Source of the DNA: Bosea sp. BIWAKO-01
GTDB lineage: Bacteria > Pseudomonadota > Alphaproteobacteria > Rhizobiales > Beijerinckiaceae
DNA length: 64,000 nt
NCBI RefSeq assembly: GCF_001748145.1
Contig: NZ_BCQA01000001.1
Coordinates: forward strand, 3,064,501 to 3,128,500
Reading direction: 5' to 3'
Shown: in pieces, positions 41,889 to 51,215 of the stretch
Layout of the letters: the number at the start of each line of letters is the position of its first letter
Numbering within the stretch: position 1 is the first letter of the stretch
Program-made: the position numbers and the translations under genes
Notes under the pieces: model-generated
The model's database searches: none
What the model saw: only the letters and a program-made list of their open reading frames with translations
What the model was told of the DNA's origin: nothing

Positions 41889-43970
41889 ATGGAGACCGTC
41901 CGGCTCTCGCAGAGCGGCTCGGTGGCGATCGCGACCATCGACAATCCTCCGGTGAATGCCCTGAGCGCCAGCCTGCGGGCCGCTCTCGTCGATGCGCTTG
42001 CGCGCGCGGCCGCCGATCCGGCGGTCGCTTCTGTCGTGATCGCCGCCGCAGGGAGGGCTTTCATCGCCGGCGCCGATATCAGCGAGTTCGGCAGGCCACC
42101 GGTCGAACCGACCTTGCCCGATGTGCTTGCGATCATCGAAGGCTCCGCGAAGCCGGTGGTGGCTGCCATCCAGGGCGTCGCATTGGGCGGCGGCCTGGAG
42201 CTCGCACTCGCCTGCCATGGCCGTGTGGCTGCTCCAGCCGCAAAGCTCGGCCTACCAGAGATCAAGCTCGGCATCATTCCAGGTGCCGGCGGCACACAAC
42301 GCCTGCCGCGCGTGATCGGTGCGGCGAAGGCCTTTCCGATGATGCTGGGCGGAGAGCCGATCTCTGCGGAGAAGGCCGCCGCACTCGGCCTCGTCGACCG
42401 GGTCGTCGAGGGCGACCTCGTTGCTGCAGCCGTCGCGCTGGCGCAGGAACTCGCGGCCAAGGGGGCTCCCGTGAAGACCGGTGAGCGCGCGGACAGGCTC
42501 ACATCATCCGACCGCGAGGCGTTCGAGGCTTTGGCCAGGGACGCGACAGCCAGGTCCGGCGACATGCCGAATGCGCTGGCGCTGATCGAGGCGGTGCGTG
42601 GCGTCTTCTCCTTGCCATTCGGCGAGGGACTTGCTGCCGAGCGCGCGCTGTTCCTCAAGCTGGTCGTCGATGATCGCTCCAAGGCCCTGCGCTACGCTTT
42701 CTTTGCCGAGCGCGAGGCGGCCAAGGTCCCGGGCATCGACGAGGGCAAGGGGACGCGGCAGATCCGGCAGGCGGCCGTCATTGGCGCTGGCACGATGGGC
42801 GGCGGGATCGCGATGTGTTTCGCCAATGCCGGCATCCCGGTGACAGTGATCGAGACGACGCAGGAGCAGCTCGACAAGGGCTATGCCCGCATCCGCGACA
42901 CCTACGGCTTCTCGGTCAAGCGTGGTTCGCTGACGGAGGCGGCGCGTGATCAACGCATGGCGCTGATTGCGCCGAAGCTCGGGCTCGAAGCTGCGGCCGA
43001 GGCGGATATCGTGATCGAAGCGGCCTTCGAGGAGATGGGCGTCAAGCAGGAGATCTTCGGCGCGCTCGATGGGATTGCGAAGCAAGGCGCAATCCTGGCC
43101 TCGAACACCTCCTATCTCGACCTCGCGACCATCGCCATGGCGACGAAGCGGCCGCAGGATGTGATCGGGATGCACTTCTTCAGCCCGGCCAATGTCATGA
43201 AGCTGCTCGAGATCGTGCGGCCGGCCGGCGTTGCGGATGATGCGGTCGCCACTGCGATTTCGCTCGGACGCAGGCTCGGCAAGGTGCCGGTCGTGGTCGG
43301 GAACTGCTTCGGCTTCGTTGGCAACCGCATGCTGGAACAGCGCACGCGGGCAGCCGAACGGCTGCTGATCGCCGGTGCGCTGCCACATGAGGTGGATGCG
43401 GCGCTAACCGGCTTCGGCTTCAAGATGGGCCCCTTCGCGATGTCGGATCTCGCGGGCAACGATATCGGCTGGCGCACGCGCAAGTCGCGCGGCAAGACCG
43501 CCGCGGTCGCGGATGCGATCTGCGAACGCGGCTGGTTTGGTCAGAAGACCGGGCGTGGCTACTATCTCTATCCGGAGGGCGCGCGCGCCGGGCAGCGCGA
43601 TCCGGAGGTCGAGGCGCTGATCGCGCAGGTTTCCAGGGAGCAGGGCGTCGAGCGCCGGGCGATGAAACCCGACGAAATCCTGGCGCGCCTGCTCGACCCG
43701 ATGGTCAATGAGGGTGCGAAGATCCTCGCGGAGGGGATTGCTGCGCGGCCGGGCGATATCGATACGATCTGGATCAACGGTTATAACTGGCCGGCCTGGC
43801 GCGGTGGGCCGATGCACTGGGCTGACTCCGTCGGGCTCGATGTCATCGTCAGGCGGCTGGAAGCCCTCGCCGCGGAAAGCGGCGATGCCGCGCTCGCGCC
43901 AGCGCCGTTGCTGCGCAAGCTCGCGGCCGAGGGCAAGGGCTTCGCGGGCCTGAAGGCCAGGGCGGCGTGA
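41889..43970 (+). CDS. pimF: Bifunctional enoyl-CoA hydratase/3-hydroxyacyl-CoA dehydrogenase (PimF-like)
   Basis: A 693-residue fusion. The N-terminal crotonase domain has catalytic glutamates in GGLELALACHG (Glu104) and GLPEIKLGIIPGAGGTQRL (Glu124). The NAD-binding 3-hydroxyacyl-CoA dehydrogenase follows (VIGAGTMGGGIAM near residue 298), with MHFFSPANVMKLLEIV and a C-terminal repeat. It performs hydration and oxidation in beta-oxidation. The ATG at 41889 is eight bases after GAGGA, so it is preferred over ATGs at 41859 and 41883. It heads the F-A-B-C-D gene order of the Rhodopseudomonas pim operon for dicarboxylates (order recalled from literature). Confidence 0.9.
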   Translation: METVRLSQSGSVAIATIDNPPVNALSASLRAALVDALARAAADPAVASVVIAAAGRAFIAGADISEFGRPPVEPTLPDVLAIIEGSAKPVVAAIQGVALGGGLELALACHGRVAAPAAKLGLPEIKLGIIPGAGGTQRLPRVIGAAKAFPMMLGGEPISAEKAAALGLVDRVVEGDLVAAAVALAQELAAKGAPVKTGERADRLTSSDREAFEALARDATARSGDMPNALALIEAVRGVFSLPFGEGLAAERALFLKLVVDDRSKALRYAFFAEREAAKVPGIDEGKGTRQIRQAAVIGAGTMGGGIAMCFANAGIPVTVIETTQEQLDKGYARIRDTYGFSVKRGSLTEAARDQRMALIAPKLGLEAAAEADIVIEAAFEEMGVKQEIFGALDGIAKQGAILASNTSYLDLATIAMATKRPQDVIGMHFFSPANVMKLLEIVRPAGVADDAVATAISLGRRLGKVPVVVGNCFGFVGNRMLEQRTRAAERLLIAGALPHEVDAALTGFGFKMGPFAMSDLAGNDIGWRTRKSRGKTAAVADAICERGWFGQKTGRGYYLYPEGARAGQRDPEVEALIAQVSREQGVERRAMKPDEILARLLDPMVNEGAKILAEGIAARPGDIDTIWINGYNWPAWRGGPMHWADSVGLDVIVRRLEALAAESGDAALAPAPLLRKLAAEGKGFAGLKARAA

Positions 43971-45652
43971 GCCAGGCTCCGCGCCCGATCTGGCAGGAGC
44001 GCTTTCCGCAGGCCTGCGACTGGGACGCGGCAGTGGAAACCGGGACCGTGTCGGACCTGCTCGTGCCGGCCGTCGCGGCGCGCCCGGACGCGGTGGCCAT
44101 CGCGTTCCGCGAGAGTGGGCTGAGCTATGGCGAACTCGACAGGCTGGCCACCCGGCTCGCGGCGGGGTTGATTGCCGATGGCGTCAGGCCAGGCGACCGC
44201 GTGGCGCTGTTCCTGCCCAATACGCCCTGGCATCCCGTCGCGTTCTTCGCGGTCGCGCGCTGCGGCGCGACCGTCGTGCATCTCAGCGCGCTCGATGCCT
44301 TGCGGGAGCTTGAACACAAGCTCGTGGCAACGCAGCCGGTCTGCCTGATCACCACGAACCTTCCAGGCTTCCTGCCGCAGGTGCAGGCGCTGCGTGCGGC
44401 GGGCTTCGTCGATCGCGTATTGGTCGGCGACGATGCGCGCTGGGGACCGGGGGAGGCCGAGCCGCAGGATCTGCCGCCTGGTGGCGGCTTCGTCTGGCTC
44501 GACGATCTGATGACGGCGCCTGACCCGGCGAACTGGCCGGTGCTTTCGCCCGAGGATGTGATGCTGCTGCAGTTCACCGGCGGCACGACAGGGGCGCCGA
44601 AGGCAGCGATGCTGACGCATGGCAATCTTGTCTCGGCGGTGAATATCTACCGGCTCTGGACGGATGGCGAACCGTTGGAAGCCGGAGCGCAGACCGCGAT
44701 CGCGGTGCTGCCGCTGTTCCATATCTATGCGCTGACCACGATCCTGCTGCGCCATTTGCGGGACGGCAACCGCATCCTGCTGCGCCAGCGCTTCGATGTC
44801 GAAATCCTGATCGAGGATATCGCGGTCCGTCGGGCGACGATGTTCTCGGGCGTGCCGACGATGTGGTTTGCCCTGCTCAACCGCAAGGGCGTCGAGACGG
44901 TCGATTTTTCGTCGTTGCGCTCCTGCGTCTCCGGCGGGGCGCCTCTGCCCTTCGAGGTCCAGACCCGACTCGAAGGCATATTGGGTGTCAGGCTGAACAA
45001 TGGCTGGGGCATGACCGAGACCGCGCCCGCCGGCTCGCGCCTGCCGAGGCAGGCGAAGCCTCGGCCTGGGGTGATCGGCGTACCGCTGCCAGGCCTCGAA
45101 ATGAAGATCGTGTCGCTCGATGCCGGGCGTGCCGATTGTCCGCCCGATGAAATCGGCGAGATCGCCATTCGCGGCCCCAATGTCTTCAAGGGGTACTGGA
45201 ACGAGGCGGAGGCCACGCGCGATGCCTTCCACGAGGGCTGGTTCCTGACCGGGGATCTCGGCCGGATGGACGCAGACGGGCTGTTCCAGATCGTCGACCG
45301 GCGCAAGAACATGATCATTTCGAGCGGCTTCAACGTCTATCCGGTGGCGATCGAGAATGCGATCTACGAGCATCCGGCGGTGCAGGAAGTGCTCGTCATC
45401 GGCATCGACGACGATTATCGCGGTCAGGCGGCGAAGGCCTTTGTCGTGCTCAAAGCCGGCATGCCTGCCTTTACGCTCGACGAATTGCTGCACTTCCTCA
45501 AGGATCGCCTCGGCCGCCACGAGATGCCGCGCGCGCTGGAATTTCGCGACAGCCTGCCGCGCAGCGCCGCCGGGAAGCTGCTGGCGAAGGTGTTGATTGC
45601 CGAAGAACAAGAGAAGCGGGCCAAGCCCGCCTCACCCGAATCCGCTGCATAG
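43967..45652 (+). CDS. pimA: Acyl-CoA synthetase / dicarboxylate-CoA ligase (PimA-like)
   Basis: A 561-residue AMP-forming ligase. The P-loop-like motif QFTGGTTGAPKAAMLTHG, the NNGWGMTE motif, the GDLGRMDADGLFQIVDRRK hinge and the C-terminal lysine region (PRSAAGKLLAKV) are all present. It activates a carboxylic acid to its CoA thioester using ATP. A GTG start overlaps the pimF stop (GTGA). Most annotation systems would call it a long-chain fatty-acid ligase; the operon suggests a dicarboxylate or medium-chain acid, but sequence alone cannot settle this. Confidence 0.88.
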   Translation: MSQAPRPIWQERFPQACDWDAAVETGTVSDLLVPAVAARPDAVAIAFRESGLSYGELDRLATRLAAGLIADGVRPGDRVALFLPNTPWHPVAFFAVARCGATVVHLSALDALRELEHKLVATQPVCLITTNLPGFLPQVQALRAAGFVDRVLVGDDARWGPGEAEPQDLPPGGGFVWLDDLMTAPDPANWPVLSPEDVMLLQFTGGTTGAPKAAMLTHGNLVSAVNIYRLWTDGEPLEAGAQTAIAVLPLFHIYALTTILLRHLRDGNRILLRQRFDVEILIEDIAVRRATMFSGVPTMWFALLNRKGVETVDFSSLRSCVSGGAPLPFEVQTRLEGILGVRLNNGWGMTETAPAGSRLPRQAKPRPGVIGVPLPGLEMKIVSLDAGRADCPPDEIGEIAIRGPNVFKGYWNEAEATRDAFHEGWFLTGDLGRMDADGLFQIVDRRKNMIISSGFNVYPVAIENAIYEHPAVQEVLVIGIDDDYRGQAAKAFVVLKAGMPAFTLDELLHFLKDRLGRHEMPRALEFRDSLPRSAAGKLLAKVLIAEEQEKRAKPASPESAA

Positions 45653-45667
45653 GACCTGAGAAAATCC

Positions 45668-46855
45668 ATGACCGAAGCCGTCATCGTCTCCACCGCCCGC
45701 ACGCCGATCGGCAAGGCCTATCGCGGTGCCTTCAACCAGACCCGCGGCGCGGATCTTGCGGCACACGCCATCAAGGCGGCCTATGAGAAGGCGGGAGTAG
45801 AGCCGGCGGCGATCGAGGAGATCGTGCTCGGCTGCGGCTATCCGGAGGCTGCGACCGGCGGCAATGTCGCCCGTCATGCCGCGCTGGTCGCCGGCATCCC
45901 GGTCGCTTCTGCGGGGGTCACCGTCAGCCGTTTCTGCGCCTCGGGCCTGGAGGCTATCGCGCATGCGGCGCGGCGCATCGTCATGGACGGCGTGCCGGTC
46001 GCGATCGGCGGAGGCGTCGAGTCGATCAGCCTGGTGCAGCCGGTGGTGCGGCGCGACCTCACCCAGAACGACTGGCTGATGCAGCACAAGCCCGAGATCT
46101 ACACGACGATGATCGAGACCGCCGACAATGTCGCCGAGCGCTATGGCATCTCGCGCGAGGCGCAGGATCTGTTCTCGCTGGAAAGCCAGCGCCGCACCGC
46201 CGCGGCCCAGCAGCGCCGGCTGTTCGACGACGAGATCGTGCCGATGAGCGCAGTGATGTCGGTCACCGACAAGGCGAGCGGCGAAACGCGGAACGAGCCG
46301 GTCACGCTCGCCAAGGACGAGGGCAACCGGCCGGAGACCACGCTGGAGGGGCTCGCGAAGCTGAAGCCGGTGCGCGGCGAGGATAAGTTCATCACCGCCG
46401 GCAATGCCAGCCAGCTCTCGGACGGTGCGGCTGCGAGCGTCGTGATGTCGGCGAAGGAGGCTGCGCGGCGGGGTCTGTCGCCGCTCGGCATCTTCCGTGG
46501 CTTCGCCTCGGCCGGCTGCGAGCCGGATGAGATGGGCATCGGCCCGGTCTTCGCCGTGCCGCGCCTGCTCGAGCGCAATGGTCTGAAGGTTTCGGATATC
46601 GATCTCTGGGAGCTCAACGAGGCCTTTGCCTCCCAGTCGATTTATTGCCGCGACACGCTCGGCATCGATCCCGACAAGGTCAACGTCAATGGCGGCGCGA
46701 TCTCGGTCGGCCATCCCTTCGGGATGAGCGGGGCGCGACTGGTTGGCCATGCATTGCTGGAAGGGCGCCGCCGCAAGGCGCGCTATGCCGTTGTCACCAT
46801 GTGCGTCGCCGGCGGCATGGGCTGTGCGGGACTGTTCGAGATCAATCAGGGCTAG
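45668..46855 (+). CDS. pimB: Acetyl-CoA acyltransferase (thiolase, PimB-like)
   Basis: A 395-residue thiolase with the nucleophilic cysteine in [15 protein letters not shown], the histidine in [17 protein letters not shown] and the second cysteine in [14 protein letters not shown]. It cleaves 3-ketoacyl-CoA with CoA at the end of each beta-oxidation round. It starts 15 bases after pimA and ends five bases before pimC, in one operon. Confidence 0.93.
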   Translation: MTEAVIVSTARTPIGKAYRGAFNQTRGADLAAHAIKAAYEKAGVEPAAIEEIVLGCGYPEAATGGNVARHAALVAGIPVASAGVTVSRFCASGLEAIAHAARRIVMDGVPVAIGGGVESISLVQPVVRRDLTQNDWLMQHKPEIYTTMIETADNVAERYGISREAQDLFSLESQRRTAAAQQRRLFDDEIVPMSAVMSVTDKASGETRNEPVTLAKDEGNRPETTLEGLAKLKPVRGEDKFITAGNASQLSDGAAASVVMSAKEAARRGLSPLGIFRGFASAGCEPDEMGIGPVFAVPRLLERNGLKVSDIDLWELNEAFASQSIYCRDTLGIDPDKVNVNGGAISVGHPFGMSGARLVGHALLEGRRRKARYAVVTMCVAGGMGCAGLFEINQG

Positions 46856-46860
46856 CCATC

Positions 46861-48060
46861 ATGGACCTGCGCTTCACGCCCGAGGAAATCGCCTTCCGCG
46901 ACGAGGTGAGGCAGTTCTTCCGCACCGAGATCCCGGCTTTGATCCGCAGGAAGGTCTCCGAAGGCCTCGGGCTGGCGCGGGAGGATTATGTCACCTCGCA
47001 GCGGGTCATGAACGCGCGCGGCTGGGCCGTACCGCATTGGCCCAGGGAATGGGGCGGGCAGGATTGGAGCCCGATCCAGCGCTATATCTTCACCGAGGAG
47101 ATGCTGCTCGCCGCCGTGCCGCTGCCGCAGCAGTTCAACTGCTACATGGTCGGGCCGGTGATTGCGGCCTTCGGCTCCCAGAGCCAGAAGGAGAAGCACC
47201 TCGCGCGTATCGCCAATCTCGACGAATGGTGGTGCCAGGGCTTTTCCGAGCCCGGCGCGGGTTCGGACCTTGCCTCGCTGAAGACGCGGGCTGTCCGCGA
47301 TGGTGATCATTACATCGTCAACGGCCAGAAGACCTGGACCACACTCGGGCAGCACGCAGACTGGATCTTCTGCCTCGTGCGCACCGACCCCGCGGCGAAG
47401 AAGCAGGCCGGGATCTCTTTCATCCTGATCGACATGAAGACGCCCGGCATCACACTGCGCCCGATCATCACGCTCGAGGGCCGGCACGAGGTCAACGAGG
47501 TCTTCTTCGACGATGTCCGCGTTCCCGTCGAGAACCTTGTCGGCGAGGAGAACAGAGGCTGGGACTATGCCAAGTTCCTGCTTGCCAACGAGCGTGTCGG
47601 CATCGCCCGGATCGGGCTCTCCAAGGAACGTCTTGCCCGGATCAAGCGGCTGGCGAAGGAGATGCCGGCCGGCGACGGCGTGCTGTGGGATGACGCCGAT
47701 TTCCGCGAACGGTTTGCGCTGGTCGAGATCGAACTGAAGGCGCTGGAAATCACCCAGATGCGGGTGGTCGCAGCACAGGGCAGGCGGGATCCCAACAAAC
47801 CCGATCCTGCCTCCTCGATCCTCAAGATCAAGGGCTCGCAATTGCAGCAGGCGACGACGGAACTGCTGCTGGAGGTGGCCGGGCCATTCGCGCTTACCGC
47901 GCCGCTACGGACGGGCGACCTCACCAATGACTGGCCCTTCGAGCATGACTGGGCCGATGCGGCTGCAGCGAGCTATTTCAACAACCGCAAGGTCTCGATC
48001 TATGGCGGCTCGAACGAAATCCAGAAGAACATCATCGCCAAGGCGGTGCTGGGGCTTTGA
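46861..48060 (+). CDS. pimC: Acyl-CoA dehydrogenase, large-subunit type (PimC-like)
   Basis: A 399-residue FAD-dependent acyl-CoA dehydrogenase. Conserved blocks are GWAVPHWPREWGGQDWS, QGFSEPGAGSDLASLKTRA, YIVNGQKTWTTLGQHADW and a C-terminal SIYGGSNEIQKNIIAK. The position that is the catalytic Glu in medium-chain enzymes (IYEGT) is Gly here. Many such enzymes use another residue or a partner subunit. It is paired with pimD, matching the pimeloyl-CoA dehydrogenase large and small subunits. Confidence 0.92.
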   Translation: MDLRFTPEEIAFRDEVRQFFRTEIPALIRRKVSEGLGLAREDYVTSQRVMNARGWAVPHWPREWGGQDWSPIQRYIFTEEMLLAAVPLPQQFNCYMVGPVIAAFGSQSQKEKHLARIANLDEWWCQGFSEPGAGSDLASLKTRAVRDGDHYIVNGQKTWTTLGQHADWIFCLVRTDPAAKKQAGISFILIDMKTPGITLRPIITLEGRHEVNEVFFDDVRVPVENLVGEENRGWDYAKFLLANERVGIARIGLSKERLARIKRLAKEMPAGDGVLWDDADFRERFALVEIELKALEITQMRVVAAQGRRDPNKPDPASSILKIKGSQLQQATTELLLEVAGPFALTAPLRTGDLTNDWPFEHDWADAAAASYFNNRKVSIYGGSNEIQKNIIAKAVLGL

Positions 48061-48129
48061 CGACGAGGCTTGGCGCCCTGCCGCGTCCTGACCGAGCCTG
48101 TCCCGGCCATCCCCGTCTTCCCTTCACGC

Positions 48130-48190
48130 GCGTCGCAGGACGCAAGCGCTCGCCAAAAGGGCGAGCATGATGCGGGGGCCAAAGCCCCGC
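48130..48190 (+). repeat. Cluster of three hairpins between pimC and pimD
   Basis: Within the 148-base gap are three perfect short stems in a row: GCGTC/GACGC (48130-48143), GCTCGCC/GGCGAGC with an AAAAG loop (48148-48166), and GGGGC/GCCCC with a CAAA loop (48175-48188). They could be an extragenic repeat or an RNA structure setting PimD level or message stability. No coding frame fits the gap. Confidence 0.6.
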
Positions 48191-48208
48191 CAGGCTGGAT
48201 GAAACCCG

Positions 48209-49363
48209 ATGGATTTCGATCTCTCCTCCGAACAAGGCCAGCTCAAGGACAGTGTCGAGCGGCTGATCGGCGCCAGCTATGGCTCCCTCGAAGCGCGGCA
48301 GGCCTTGGCGAAGGAGCCGCTCGGCTTCTCCGAGAAGGGGTGGGCGCTGTTCGCAGAGCTGGGCCTCACCGGCATTCCGTTTTCTGAGGAGGAGGGCGGT
48401 TTCGGCGGCGGCCCTGTCGAGACCATGGTGGTGATGGAGGCGCTGGGCAGGGGACTGGCGCTGGAACCCTATCTTGCGAGCATTGTGCTGGGTGGCGGCG
48501 CCGTCCGGTTCGGCGGTTCGGCTGAACAGAAGGCGCGGATCATTCCGGGCATCGTTGATGGCACCTTGCGTCTGGCACTGGCCTTCACCGAGACGCAGTC
48601 ACGCTACGATCTGCACGATGTGGCGACGAGCGCGCGGCGAACGGAGACAGGGTTCGTGCTCGATGGCGCCAAGAGCGTCGTGATCAATGGGGACAGCGCG
48701 CACCGGATCGTGGTGAGCGCCAGGACAGATGGTGGGCGGCGCGACCGGAACGGTATCAGCCTCTTCCTCGTCGATGCGGCGGCGCCCGGCGTGAGAACCC
48801 TAGGCTACTCCACACAGGATGGCGGACGCGCTGCGGAGATCGCCTTCTCGGGCGTCGTGCTCGGCGAGGATGCCCTGCTGGGATCGCTCAGTGCGGGGCT
48901 GCCGATCCTCGAGTGTGTTGCTGACCACGCCATTGCTGCGCTCGCCGCCGAGGCTGTTGGCATCATGGATGCGCTGCACGGCCTGACCGTCGACTATCTC
49001 AAGACGCGCCAGCAGTTCGGCGTCGCGATCGGCCAGTTCCAGGTTCTGCAGCATCGCGCCGTCGACATGCTGATGGCACTCGAGCAGGCCCGGTCGATGG
49101 CACTCTATGCCGCGATGATGGTCGACCATCGCGATGCGGGCGAGCGGAGCGCCGCGTTGTCGGCCGTCAAGGTCCAGATCAACCGCTCCTGCCGGCTGGT
49201 CGGGCAGGAGGCGGTGCAGCTCCATGGCGGCATCGGCATGACGATGGAATATCTCGGCGCGCATTATTTCAAGCGCCTGACCATGATCGAGAGCCTGTTC
49301 GGCGATACCCCCCATCATTTGCGGCGGGTCGGGCAGGCTGGCGGGCTGGTCGCGGCCTCCTGA
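48209..49363 (+). CDS. pimD: Acyl-CoA dehydrogenase, small-subunit type (PimD-like)
   Basis: A 384-residue acyl-CoA dehydrogenase, more divergent than PimC. Conserved features are LGLTGIPFSEEEGGFGGGPV, LALAFTETQSRYDL, the central RQQFGVAIGQFQVLQHRAVDM and QLHGGIGMTMEYLGAHYFK. The C-terminal segment (SLFGDTPHHLRR) lacks the usual catalytic Glu motif, in keeping with a heteromeric partner of PimC. It is the last gene of the operon that is clearly related to the pathway. Confidence 0.9.
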   Translation: MDFDLSSEQGQLKDSVERLIGASYGSLEARQALAKEPLGFSEKGWALFAELGLTGIPFSEEEGGFGGGPVETMVVMEALGRGLALEPYLASIVLGGGAVRFGGSAEQKARIIPGIVDGTLRLALAFTETQSRYDLHDVATSARRTETGFVLDGAKSVVINGDSAHRIVVSARTDGGRRDRNGISLFLVDAAAPGVRTLGYSTQDGGRAAEIAFSGVVLGEDALLGSLSAGLPILECVADHAIAALAAEAVGIMDALHGLTVDYLKTRQQFGVAIGQFQVLQHRAVDMLMALEQARSMALYAAMMVDHRDAGERSAALSAVKVQINRSCRLVGQEAVQLHGGIGMTMEYLGAHYFKRLTMIESLFGDTPHHLRRVGQAGGLVAAS

Positions 49364-49453
49364 GGCGACTTGCCGGACGCAAGACGCGCCTTGTCATCTT
49401 CGGGGCCGCGTCGTTGACTGGCCTGGACCAGCGCGTTTCCCGGAGGTGAGATC

Positions 49454-50512
49454 TTGAGTTCCGGCCTTGTCGCCCTGCTCGACGATATCGCGGCTCTGGC
49501 GAAGGTCGCCGCGGCCTCTCTCGATGATGCTGCAAGCCAGGCGGCGAAGGCGAGCGCGAAGGCGGCCGGCATCGTCATCGACGATACGGCGGTGACGCCG
49601 CGCTACGCTGTCGGATTCAGCGCGGACCGGGAGCTGCCGATCATCGGCCGGATCGCCCTGGGCTCGCTGAGGAACAAGCTGGTGTTCCTGCTGCCGGGCG
49701 CGCTTCTGCTCGCGCTGTTCGCCCCTCGGGCGATCACGCCGCTGCTGATGCTGGGCGGCCTCTATCTCTGCTTCGAGGGAGCCGAGAAGGTTCTGGAACT
49801 GGTCCGGTCTCATGACGCGGACGCTGCCGAAGGCGAGGGCGCCTCGGCGGGGATCGATGCCACGCAGCTCGAGAACCAGAAGATCGGCGGCGCAGTGAAG
49901 ACCGACTTCATCCTCTCGGCGGAGATCATGGCGATCACGCTTGCGAGCGTGTCCGAATCCCCCTTCTGGACACAGGCGCTGGTGTTGGCCGTCGTTGGTA
50001 TCGGGATGACTGCTTTCGTCTACGGTATCGTCGCGCTGATTGTGAAGGCGGACGATGCCGGCGTAGCGCTGGCACGCAACGACCGGCCCGTCACCAGCCT
50101 GCTTCACCTCGGGCGTGGCAAGCCGCCCGCTGACGCGGAGCCTAGTATCGCCGATCGTCTGCTGCGGCCTCTGTCCAGGGGATTTGGGCGAGGTCTGGTG
50201 GCGAGCATGCCGGTGCTGCTTTCCGTCCTCAGCGCAGTCGGCACCATCGCCATGCTCTGGGTCGGTGGCGGCATCCTGATCCACGGTTTCGAGAGCTATG
50301 GCTTCAGCGCGGTGGGGCATCTCATTCACGATGCTGCCGTGGCATCGGGCCGCCCTGTTCCCGGCCTGGGCGCGGTCGTCGAATGGGTGGTGACGGCGGC
50401 GCTGTCAGCGGTGGCCGGATTGATCGCGGGACTGGCAGCGATCGCCGGCGTGCATTTCGCTGTGGAGCCGGTGTTGAAGCTGTTCCGTAAGAGCGCGCCA
50501 AAGGCGGTGTAG
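49454..50512 (+). CDS. DUF808 family membrane protein (YedI-like)
   Basis: A 352-residue inner-membrane protein with about six hydrophobic segments. The conserved family start SSGLVALLDDIAALAKVAA is followed by VTPRYAVGFSADRELPIIG and a TDFILSAEIM loop. The function of the family is not known. It begins at a TTG (49454) seven bases after GGAGG, with no nearby ATG that would keep the conserved N-terminus. It converges on the nitroreductase gene with seven bases between stops. Confidence 0.9.
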   Translation: MSSGLVALLDDIAALAKVAAASLDDAASQAAKASAKAAGIVIDDTAVTPRYAVGFSADRELPIIGRIALGSLRNKLVFLLPGALLLALFAPRAITPLLMLGGLYLCFEGAEKVLELVRSHDADAAEGEGASAGIDATQLENQKIGGAVKTDFILSAEIMAITLASVSESPFWTQALVLAVVGIGMTAFVYGIVALIVKADDAGVALARNDRPVTSLLHLGRGKPPADAEPSIADRLLRPLSRGFGRGLVASMPVLLSVLSAVGTIAMLWVGGGILIHGFESYGFSAVGHLIHDAAVASGRPVPGLGAVVEWVVTAALSAVAGLIAGLAAIAGVHFAVEPVLKLFRKSAPKAV

Positions 50513-50519
50513 TCCGCCC

Positions 50520-51215
50520 TCAGTCGAGCCAGGTGGTGAAGGTATCGACCGGCGCGCGCTCCGGCACGAGCCGGTTCGCAGCGGCGTCAGGGTCGGCATG
50601 GCCGATCGCGATGCCGCAGACGACGACCTCGCTCGCGGGGATCGCCAACGCATCGCGCACGACCGGATGGAAGCGGGCAAAAATCGCCTGTGGGCAGGTA
50701 TCGAGGCCGTGCGCCTGGGCCGCGATCAGCAAATTCTGGATGAACATGCCGAGATCGAGCCAGGAGCCGATTTCGAGGTCGCGGTCGATCGTCACCATCA
50801 GCGCGACCGGCGCGCCGAAAAAGCGCAGGTTATAGGCCGTCTGCCGCTTCATGCCCTCATGGTCACCCCTGGTGACGCCGAGCAGGCCATAGAGGTCCCA
50901 GCCGACCTTGCGGCGGCGCGACTGATAAGGCTCGGTGAAGGTCTGCGGGTAGTAGCGATATTCCTCAGCCGGCTTGAAGTCGGGATCGTCCAGCGCAGCG
51001 AGCAACCCGGCTTCCAGCCGCGCACGGCTCTTGGGGCCGAGCACACGCGCCTTCCAGGGCTGCATATTGGTCCCGCTTGGCGCCTGTGCGGCGAGCTCGA
51101 GCAGGAGCCGCACCAGCGCGGGATCGACCGGATCCGACAGAAAGGCACGCACCGCGCGGCGGCTGCGGATGGCCTGTTCGACCATATCCGGTGCAAGCGC
51201 GGTGCGTTTGTTCAT
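50520..51215 (-). CDS. Nitroreductase family protein
   Basis: A 231-residue FMN-dependent nitroreductase-fold protein. It has the N-terminal [17 protein letters not shown], the FMN-binding [15 protein letters not shown] block, and later [20 protein letters not shown] and [12 protein letters not shown]. Members reduce nitro groups, quinones or enones using NAD(P)H. The natural substrate is unknown. Its start overlaps the lysK stop by four bases, so the two are co-transcribed. Confidence 0.93.
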   Translation of the reverse strand: MNKRTALAPDMVEQAIRSRRAVRAFLSDPVDPALVRLLLELAAQAPSGTNMQPWKARVLGPKSRARLEAGLLAALDDPDFKPAEEYRYYPQTFTEPYQSRRRKVGWDLYGLLGVTRGDHEGMKRQTAYNLRFFGAPVALMVTIDRDLEIGSWLDLGMFIQNLLIAAQAHGLDTCPQAIFARFHPVVRDALAIPASEVVVCGIAIGHADPDAAANRLVPERAPVDTFTTWLD

